Positions 57,877-64,000 of a stretch of 64,000 nt of DNA are shown here, piece after piece. The stretch is from CAUZIZ01 sp965222655. GTDB lineage: Bacteria; Acidobacteriota; UBA6911; RPQK01; JAJDTT01. The translations under genes were made by a program, and so were the position numbers. Each line of letters starts with the position of its first letter. The stretch's first letter is position 1. The DNA is taken from assembly GCA_965222655.1 (NCBI GenBank), contig CBDCUP010000021.1, forward strand, positions 186,001-250,000. Direction: 5' to 3'. A model generated the notes under the pieces. That model was not told where the DNA came from and made no database searches. It was given only the letters and a program-made list of their open reading frames with translations.

Positions 57877-59356
57877 GGTGAAGACGGTTCCGGCTCTGAT
57901 TCTGGCTGCCACCCTGTTTCTGTTCGTGCTGGTAGGCGTCCTCAGCCGCGTCCGCAACCTGGATGAATATTGGGTCGCGGGTAGGAAGATCGGGCCCTTT
58001 GCGTCGGGGATGGCCATTGCCAGTAACTGGATGAGTGCTGCCAGCTTTCTAGGTATGGCGGGACTGCTGTATCTGCAGGGATACTTCGGACTGGCCTACG
58101 TCCTGGGCTGGACCGGCGGGTATGTTCTGCTGTTGGTACTGATGGCCTCCCAGATCCGAAATTATGGCAAGTTTACGGCCCCCGATTTCATCGGCGATCG
58201 CTACTACTCCAGGGTCGCTCGATTTCTGGCTGCCTTGATCACTCTGGCCATTTCCTTTGTCTACGCGGTCGGTCAATACAAGGGAATCGGCGAGATGTTC
58301 AAGTGGATCTTCGGGATGGACTACCGTCTATCGATTATTGCTGGGACCATTGTCGTCCTCTCCTACGTGCTGCTGTCCGGAATGCTGGGGGTGGTGCGGA
58401 ACCAGCAGGTCCAGTATGTCGTCCTGATCACGGCCTTTCTTTTGCCGCTGTTCTTCATTGCAAAGAAGATGGGCTTTTTCTATCTGGTACCGCAGATCGG
58501 ATATGGAGAGGCGGTAGCCCAGCTCCAGACTACTCATCCGGAATTCGTGCTTCCCTGGGGAGATGAGGGCCTCTACAGCTGGATCGCGCTTTGCTTCACC
58601 TTGATGGTGGGTACGGCCGGCCTGCCCCACGTGATCCAACGCTTCTACCTGGTACCCAATGCTCGGGATGCTCGGACATCGGTGGTCTGGGGGCTATTCT
58701 TCATCGGTATCCTCTACTGGAGCTCGCCCGCTTTCGCCGCCTTCGGGAAGATCCTCAATCCGGACGGTGGTAAAGAAGTTGCTGATGTGATCATCATCAA
58801 CGCGGCTGAGAACGCAGGTCTACCTGAATGGTTTGCCGGCCTCTTGGCGGCGGGTGCCATTTCTGCTGCGTTCAGCACGGTAGGCGGGCTACTCATGGCG
58901 GGGTCGGCGGCCTTCGCACATGACCTCTACTTCGGACTCTTCAAGCCTACTGCCTCGGCCCGAGAACGAGTCCTGGTGGCGAGGATTGGAACGGTCATTC
59001 TGGGATTATCAATCATGGTGGTTGCCCTGAATCCACCTGCCTTGATTGGCCAGATTGTAGCCATGGCCTTCGCTATCGCGGGCTGCACCATCTTTCCGGT
59101 TTTCGTTTTGGGAATCTGGTGGAGCCGCGCTACCCGAGAGGGAGGTATTGCCGGGATGTTGGTGGGAGCCTTCATCTCGATTGGGGCGCTCTTCTGGGGA
59201 GAAACCTCCCTGGCAACGTGGATTCCGGCCACTTCGTCGGCCCTGATCGGCGCACCCGTGACCTTGCTCACCATTGTAGTCGTTTCCCTCTGTACTGCCC
59301 CACCGCCGCCAGAGATCGACTCCCTGATGAGACAGATTCACCGGCCCACCGAGTAG
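57863..59356 (+). CDS. Sodium:solute symporter large subunit (SSS family, ActP/VC_2705-like)
   Basis: 497 aa, about 13 membrane helices by inspection. DEYWVAGRKIGPFASGMAIASNWMSAASFLG is the SSS signature with sodium-binding small residues in the first unwound helix, and FAGLLAAGAISAAFSTVGGLLMAGSAAFAHD is the matching eighth helix with the AAFSTVGG sodium site. It belongs to the acetate/short-chain-acid branch that uses a DUF4212 partner. It imports a small organic acid with sodium across the inner membrane. The actual substrate is unknown. Confidence 0.9.
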   Translation: MEALEVKTVPALILAATLFLFVLVGVLSRVRNLDEYWVAGRKIGPFASGMAIASNWMSAASFLGMAGLLYLQGYFGLAYVLGWTGGYVLLLVLMASQIRNYGKFTAPDFIGDRYYSRVARFLAALITLAISFVYAVGQYKGIGEMFKWIFGMDYRLSIIAGTIVVLSYVLLSGMLGVVRNQQVQYVVLITAFLLPLFFIAKKMGFFYLVPQIGYGEAVAQLQTTHPEFVLPWGDEGLYSWIALCFTLMVGTAGLPHVIQRFYLVPNARDARTSVVWGLFFIGILYWSSPAFAAFGKILNPDGGKEVADVIIINAAENAGLPEWFAGLLAAGAISAAFSTVGGLLMAGSAAFAHDLYFGLFKPTASARERVLVARIGTVILGLSIMVVALNPPALIGQIVAMAFAIAGCTIFPVFVLGIWWSRATREGGIAGMLVGAFISIGALFWGETSLATWIPATSSALIGAPVTLLTIVVVSLCTAPPPPEIDSLMRQIHRPTE

Positions 59357-59370
59357 TTGTCGCGATTTTC

Positions 59371-59430
59371 TTGCCCTTGTCCTTGTCTTTGCCTTTGCCC
59401 TTGCCCTACCCTTTGTCTTGCCCTGAGCTC
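59371..59430 (+). repeat. Low-complexity CCTTGTC/CTTTGCC hexamer run
   Basis: After the symporter stop, a run of imperfect six-base units (CTTGTC, CTTTGC, CCTTGC) extends for about 60 bp. A similar word TTTGCCCTTGCCC occurs at 63653-63668. Non-coding; cause unknown. Confidence 0.6.
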
Positions 59431-59592
59431 ACTTTCGCGCTGCATCAAGGCCTGGCGTTTCAGACCAGGAGAACCCGAGACGACTGCCGGAACGGGCAAG
59501 GGTGGAGTGAGAACCAATAGGTTTGATCCGAAAGTAACCCAGATTCTCAGTTTCCGTTACCGCCCTTCGTACCGTATTTATGAAATGCGGTA

Positions 59593-60981
59593 CTAAGGGA
59601 TAGGCGACATGGCAACGGCTACGATCGCATTGTCGGTGGTGCGCTGAGTCAGGGTGACGGGTACCACGCTCCCTCCTTCGCAGCTGAGTCTGAAACTTCC
59701 CTCATAGGGGATCGGTAGACTGGGTATCATCTGAGGCAAGAAGAGGGCAGTCTGGATTCGAGGCGCCAGCTGGAAGAGTGTCGATCCAACGATTCTTCCC
59801 TCGATTTCTGTGTAGGTCTGCAACTTGCAGTCTGCTGTATCGGGTCCGGTATTGGCAACCGCAAGCCCAGTGTTCACAAGGCTGGAAACCTCGCCTGGGC
59901 CGCTCCACACCGGAGAACCTCTGACGGGAAGCACGGCCACCGGGGGAAGTGTCACTCCATCGACCTCAACGGAGTAGAAAGCAGTGCTCAGGACCAATCC
60001 AGCGGCTCTGATTTCGACCCAGCCCACTGCCAGGGCAGCATCCGGCCCGCCCAGAACGATCTCCGCAGTTGCCTTACTCGCCAGGGTCACAGCCCGAATC
60101 TCTTCTTCCTGCCCTGACTGAGTGAAGAATCGTAAGGCAGTATCAACCGACTCAGCTCCAGGATTCCAGATCAGGATTCGCGTCGTGTTCTGGGCATCAC
60201 CCCGGAGGGCTTGCGGAAAGTAGAGTTTCGCGGATCCAAAGGAGGTATCCATTGCGACCGCAGCGACCGTCCCGTCGCTAGCGCGCTGAGTCAGCGTGAC
60301 CGGGGCGACCTTGCCCTGGTCGCAGTGCAGGTTCAGGCAGCCTTGAAAGGGAAGGGGAAGATCGGGGATCAGCTGGCTAATGAATTGTGCCGTCTGCTCA
60401 CCCGGGCCTAGCTGAATGATGGCTGATCCGGCGGTATTGCCATCGGTCTGGTGGGCGGTCAACTCACACTCGGCCTGATCAACTCCGGGATTGGCCACTG
60501 CGATCGCCGTGTCCACGATGTCGGACTTTTCGCCGACTCCGCTCCACCAGTCATTCAGGGAAACGGGCAGCACTCCCACTGGGGGAACTGAGACCTCTCC
60601 GAACTGGAGAGAATAAAATGCTGTGGCCAGGACATCCTGATCGGAGGTTACTTTGACCCAGCCTACCGTCAGCAATGTGTTGTCGATGATTTGCTCTACG
60701 GATGGTCCGCCCAGGGTAATCTCCTCGCTTCCATTTCTCTCGAGTAGGATAATCCGGGACTCCAGTTTTTCTCCTGACTGATTGAAGAACTCGATGGTAA
60801 CGTTGGCGGCTGAGGTGCCGAGGTTCCAGACCAGGATGCGCGTTGTATTGAGCGCATCCCCACGGATCGCCTGGGGGAAGTACTTCTCTGTCGCCCCGGG
60901 TAGGTTTTCGGACAGGGCTCCGGCTAGTGCCACCAGAAGAAGCGAGTTGAGTAGAGGATAGAGCCACAGCTGACGTGCCAT
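59593..60981 (-). CDS. Secreted protein with a tandemly duplicated domain of about 215 residues
   Basis: 462 aa from MARQLWLYPLLNSLLLVALA (60981), a signal peptide behind GAGGAG. The mature part is two homologous halves. Residues about 33-245 begin KYFPQAIRGDALNTTRILVW and end VAPVTLTQRASDGTVAAVAM. Residues about 250-460 begin LYFPQALRGDAQNTTRILIW and end VVPVTLTQRTTDNAIVAVAM. Within each half, beta-strand-rich blocks recur (FYS.....V.LPPV.VLPV; NTG/DTAIAVAN). I do not recognise a named family. The halves look like immunoglobulin-like surface modules. It probably acts outside the cell. It lies in the same direction as the PHP-domain gene upstream, with a gap of 92 bp. Confidence 0.7.
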   Translation of the reverse strand: MARQLWLYPLLNSLLLVALAGALSENLPGATEKYFPQAIRGDALNTTRILVWNLGTSAANVTIEFFNQSGEKLESRIILLERNGSEEITLGGPSVEQIIDNTLLTVGWVKVTSDQDVLATAFYSLQFGEVSVPPVGVLPVSLNDWWSGVGEKSDIVDTAIAVANPGVDQAECELTAHQTDGNTAGSAIIQLGPGEQTAQFISQLIPDLPLPFQGCLNLHCDQGKVAPVTLTQRASDGTVAAVAMDTSFGSAKLYFPQALRGDAQNTTRILIWNPGAESVDTALRFFTQSGQEEEIRAVTLASKATAEIVLGGPDAALAVGWVEIRAAGLVLSTAFYSVEVDGVTLPPVAVLPVRGSPVWSGPGEVSSLVNTGLAVANTGPDTADCKLQTYTEIEGRIVGSTLFQLAPRIQTALFLPQMIPSLPIPYEGSFRLSCEGGSVVPVTLTQRTTDNAIVAVAMSPIP

Positions 60982-61073
60982 TGAGTCTCCTCGGAGCATA
61001 GCTCCAGCGATCTTGGTCAGCCCAGGCTATCGCTTGGTGTCGCGAGGTCAAGCTCGCCTTCGCGGGCTGCTCA

Positions 61074-63605
61074 TCAGTTGGACTGCATCGCTACCAGCAG
61101 CGGATGGTCCAGGGTATCGCCATTGGGCTGGAAGCCGTTTCCGTCTACGTCCACATAGATCGGATTGGTAAACGCAACCGGCCGCATATAGGCCTCTGGG
61201 CTGCGGCCCCAGCCTTTTTCCAAGCTGCTGGACTCACCGGTGGCGACCACGATGAGATGCGCGTCCCGGGGCAAGTTGATGCGGACCTGCTGCTCAAACT
61301 TGACGACACGGTTTCCAAACTGCTGTCCATGCGAAGAACGCGTGTAGTTGTACTCCGGGAGTGGACGGCTGTTCACAAGCACTTGAACCCGGTCAATGTC
61401 GATCCAGTTCGGAGTCTGGACCCGAATGCGAAGCGTGATGCCACCGGGAGAGGTCAGTCTGGAGCCGATCGGCAGCCCTTGATCTGTTGCCACTTCGAGA
61501 AAAGGCCCGTTCGTGATCATCATCTGTCCGGCCTTGGAGTTCCGGATCACCTCGCTCGAATCGATATCGCCGGGCTCATCGGTGGAACTGGGGACGTAGG
61601 TGCGCCAGCCCCCTACGCCGTTTCCGCCGAAGACCCGATGAGCATCACTAACGGCTACGCACCAGACATGCCTTCCCTGATTGAGCAGCTGAAGCCAACC
61701 GAACGTGCGATTTTCAATCTCAACCCTCACTCCGTCTCGCGTCCGAAAATAGGTCGGATCGGGGTTCAAGATCTGCGTGCTCCACACTTCTGCCGCGTCG
61801 ACCAGCGACTCGAAACCGATAAATCCTCCGTCTCCAACGCCATCAGCGTCCCTATCATTGAAGATCTCGCCAACCCGAGGGTGATTGGCCTGAACCCATC
61901 GATCGGAGCCCGCGTCGGAGAGATTCCTCAAGACGATCGCATTCAGGCGCGGGTCGAACTGCCACTCCGGCGCACCGCCGTCCTGAGTAAGAGGGGCGTA
62001 CGTCAGAGGGAAAGAGTTGAAATGCTGCCCTCTTCCCGTCAGCTCGAGGCCAACCGTTGTGGACAGTAGCCGGGACAAGCCCAATCGCTTGATATACGGT
62101 GTCCAGTCGTAGATACGGTTGTGCTCCGTGGTAGGGATGAACTCCACCTGTTCGGCCGCGAAATTGATAAGGCGATCATGGGTATTGCAATGATTGTCAC
62201 CGCTGGGAGTGGAGTGAGAGTGATAGTCGGTGCTGATCCAACCCGTGGTATCCACCGTGCGCGCCAGAGTAGCGTCGATGTGGAGCTCTTTCTCCGGTTT
62301 CACCTGCACTTCCTTCTCGAAGAGATCGTATTCGGGACCTCTCGTGATTCTGACCAGGTAATCCCCTGGAGGGACCTGTTGGGTGAAGACACCGTCGTGG
62401 GTCTGATATTGGTGGTCGCAACCGTGGGCTCGGTAATCCGTCCCGAAATTTGGCGTATCTGTGCCCTTGATACCCAGAAACTGGACTTTGGCAGGTGACG
62501 GTTGACCGCTACTGTCCTTAATCCGAAACGACACGGCAGCAGCGGGAGGCGGAGAGAGCTGGAGCTTGGCAGTCTGGTCCTGCTCCACTGCCAACGAGAA
62601 CTTCTGCTCCGGTCTTCCCAGGTCGGCGAGGATCCCTCCGTATTCTCCAGGGGGAAGGAGGAAGTTCACCTCTCCGCCAGGACCGGGATATGCGGGCAGC
62701 TGGACACCGTTGACGGAAATCAGCAGAGCAGCGTGCAGGGCAGGTTTGCCAGCGCTATCCAGCACGCTACCTTTGACCCGACCGCTAGGTCCAATCAGAC
62801 TGGAGGCGAGGCCGAACGCCTCCAGAGGGGAGTCAGCCACCGCCAGGGCCAGAGCATAGCTCCTTTCCTGGCCAGGACGCAGCTCGAACCTGTCTTCTAG
62901 TGGTGAGATACCCTGCTTGGAAAGAGGTACCCAGGCATAGGAGCGCTTATCGAAGGGGTCTATGCTGTCTCCAACCCGGATGTCACCAGCCTTCCAAACC
63001 TGCGAAAACTGGTTCAGCTTCTCGTAACCTGCGGGTGCTTTCCATACCGGCAGCGGCTCGATTTCTCTTGTCTGACTCGACTCGTTACGAAAGGTCGAGA
63101 GGATCTCGAGGTGTTGCCATCCCGATTCCAAGGTGTACAGGTGGCGGGTGTAGAGTCCGTCACCCTTGGCCGCCGTCGTGACCGCTTCGATGGCAGCGGC
63201 GTTTCCGCTAGCGCTGAGGATCTTGACATAGCTGACCTGGCCACGCTGGTGGCCGGGACGGAAAGAAGTGATCTGGTCATTCCCGGCTCCCACCAGATCG
63301 AGATCGAAGACGGTGCCGGGAATCGAAGAATCTCGATCGTGCATCATGTTCGCCCGCCGATTGGCCAAGCCCCCGCTGATCACGGCGTGGATTCTCTGGT
63401 TGCGCAGGACAAAATCGCCGATGATCCCGTCCGCCTCTTTGCCTGCGGGCAGCAGGTGGGTGTTGTGTTTTCCGATCTCTATCGCCTCTGCATGGCGGCT
63501 CGATGACGTCAGCGCAAACGCCAGGACGACGACGCCAACCGCGCATGCGATCAGGATGGATCGGGGTATCCGAAGACTCAAATGGCTCATTCGATTGTTC
63601 GACAT
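61074..63605 (-). CDS. Exported PHP-domain (CehA/McbA-like) metallohydrolase
   Basis: 843 aa from MSNNRMSHLSLRIPRSILI (63605), with a basic/hydrophobic signal anchor ending TSSSRHAEA. An N-terminal beta-rich region (to about 290) and a carboxypeptidase-regulatory-like fold precede the PHP domain, which begins at WISTDYHSHSTPSGDNH (about 458-474) with the metal-binding H-x-H. It continues with FIPTTEHNRIYDW, and V-S-D-A-H closes the site. CehA-like enzymes hydrolyse carbamates or phosphoesters; the substrate here is unknown. The ORF is open 15 codons upstream, but AAAGGAAG favours the chosen start. Confidence 0.82.
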   Translation of the reverse strand: MSNNRMSHLSLRIPRSILIACAVGVVVLAFALTSSSRHAEAIEIGKHNTHLLPAGKEADGIIGDFVLRNQRIHAVISGGLANRRANMMHDRDSSIPGTVFDLDLVGAGNDQITSFRPGHQRGQVSYVKILSASGNAAAIEAVTTAAKGDGLYTRHLYTLESGWQHLEILSTFRNESSQTREIEPLPVWKAPAGYEKLNQFSQVWKAGDIRVGDSIDPFDKRSYAWVPLSKQGISPLEDRFELRPGQERSYALALAVADSPLEAFGLASSLIGPSGRVKGSVLDSAGKPALHAALLISVNGVQLPAYPGPGGEVNFLLPPGEYGGILADLGRPEQKFSLAVEQDQTAKLQLSPPPAAAVSFRIKDSSGQPSPAKVQFLGIKGTDTPNFGTDYRAHGCDHQYQTHDGVFTQQVPPGDYLVRITRGPEYDLFEKEVQVKPEKELHIDATLARTVDTTGWISTDYHSHSTPSGDNHCNTHDRLINFAAEQVEFIPTTEHNRIYDWTPYIKRLGLSRLLSTTVGLELTGRGQHFNSFPLTYAPLTQDGGAPEWQFDPRLNAIVLRNLSDAGSDRWVQANHPRVGEIFNDRDADGVGDGGFIGFESLVDAAEVWSTQILNPDPTYFRTRDGVRVEIENRTFGWLQLLNQGRHVWCVAVSDAHRVFGGNGVGGWRTYVPSSTDEPGDIDSSEVIRNSKAGQMMITNGPFLEVATDQGLPIGSRLTSPGGITLRIRVQTPNWIDIDRVQVLVNSRPLPEYNYTRSSHGQQFGNRVVKFEQQVRINLPRDAHLIVVATGESSSLEKGWGRSPEAYMRPVAFTNPIYVDVDGNGFQPNGDTLDHPLLVAMQSN

Positions 63606-63805
63606 GTCTTCCTTTCTCAAAGTTGGGATCGGATCGCACGGGTGTAGCATCTGCCTTTGCCCTTGCCCTTACCCGTGCGCGACTTCATTCCTCAGCCGCA
63701 TCCGGGTCCTTGAACAGCCCCGGGCAGGGGCACGTGCGAAGGCAAGGGATGAAATGTGGGCTGAACAAATACATCGAGTCCCCACGATAGCCCTGGGACG
63801 GCTTG

Positions 63806-64000
63806 CTAAGGTCCCGTAGAACATTGATCCAGAGGTGCAGTTCCGAACAGGTGTTGCAACAGGAGAACTGCATCCAAAACGTCGATTTCTCCGTCGCCAT
63901 CCAGGTTGGCCGCAAACAGAGATTGTCCCGTCAGGGGGGCTTTCCCCGAGATATCCCGCAGAATAAGGATCAGATCGAGGATGTCCCTGGTCTGATCCCC
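63806..64000 (-). CDS. C-terminal dockerin-type/EF-hand segment of a secreted protein (cut by window edge)
   Basis: The minus-strand frame from the right edge reads DQTRDILDLILILRDISGKA, a spacer, then ANLDGDGEIDVLDAVLLLQH-LFG and a stop at 63806-63808. The pair of D-x-D-x-D-G/helix modules is the type I dockerin pattern (calcium loop DGDGEIDVLD followed by a helix). The catalytic or binding part lies outside the window. No cohesin is visible. In these phyla dockerin tails usually anchor secreted enzymes or FG-GAP proteins and do not necessarily imply a cellulosome. Confidence 0.75.
   Translation of the reverse strand, partial: GDQTRDILDLILILRDISGKAPLTGQSLFAANLDGDGEIDVLDAVLLLQHLFGTAPLDQCSTGP

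Noticed and set aside
59357..59592. Proline/leucine-rich ORFs after the symporter.
   Set aside because: They translate a hexamer low-complexity run and have no start signal or homology.
1..64000. A prophage, integrative element or plasmid backbone spanning the window.
   Set aside because: No integrase, phage structural, conjugation or replication genes and no attachment-site pair. The mobile content is insertion sequences, introns and small repeats only.

Overview
The window looks like a chromosomal segment of a Gram-negative, soil- or sediment-type heterotroph. It carries secreted sulfatases, DUF1501/DUF1552/DUF1592 proteins, a PVC-type membrane-bound dehydrogenase with a C-terminal heme motif, many Gfo/Idh/MocA, amidohydrolase and PHP-type enzymes, Asp-box sialidases, GALA-like leucine-rich repeats and a dockerin tail. 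A Kdo hydroxylase implies a Kdo-containing LPS. This mix is typical of Acidobacteriota (Bryobacterales-like) and also of Planctomycetota/Verrucomicrobiota. I favour Acidobacteriota, but no rRNA or other phylogenetic marker is present to settle it.

Layout. 1-4.5 kb is a graveyard: an IS91 transposase tail, a frameshifted hicB with a hicA stub, a self-recombined ABC-F gene, an antitoxin with a nonsense-mutated ParE/RelE toxin, and one intact secreted sialidase-fold protein. 4.5-10.8 kb is a catabolic cluster: a truncated sulfatase, an intact sulfatase, a ceramidase-like protein fused to a VOC domain, and two Gfo/Idh/MocA oxidoreductases. 11.2-14.6 kb holds an intact IS481 element inserted at the end of a dead group II intron. 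15-19.8 kb is a DUF1592-DUF1552 operon. 20.2-22.0 kb and 49.3-51.2 kb are two apparently identical 1,878-bp group II introns in opposite orientation. They bracket about 27 kb holding a DUF1501 protein, a dialkylglycine-decarboxylase-like aminotransferase, an IS91 transposase, glutamate dehydrogenase, a truncated beta-lactamase/FG-GAP pair, a sialidase, an LRR protein, an SDR, a double alpha/beta hydrolase, two MITE-like elements, amidohydrolases, a heme-binding dehydrogenase, a C45 acyltransferase, a P460-like cytochrome, a MetE-like protein and CinA. 51.7-64 kb holds Kdo hydroxylase, a GatC-like/amidase pair, a cytoplasmic-type sulfatase, a second MetE-like protein, a two-subunit sodium:solute symporter, a tandemly duplicated secreted protein, a secreted PHP-domain hydrolase and a dockerin C-terminus.

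How the genes fit together. Most intact genes serve uptake and breakdown of extracellular material: desulfation, sialic-acid or related glycan cleavage, amide and lactone hydrolysis, redox trimming of sugars, and periplasmic electron transfer. They are singletons or short operons (ATGA overlaps at 16.3 and 53.1 kb, a 14-bp overlap at 57.87 kb) rather than one long pathway. I saw no dedicated regulator, tRNA, rRNA or CRISPR array.

The most unusual layer is repetitive DNA. A host repeat of several hundred bp is built of hairpin words around CTTCAG/CTGAAG and has two symmetric arms. The 1,878-bp intron occupies the right arm in one copy and the left arm in the other, so each locus keeps its own empty-site control. 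There are also two MITEs with readable target duplications, a 183-bp foldback element, and several dispersed intergenic repeat families. Much of the gene decay lies beside these elements.
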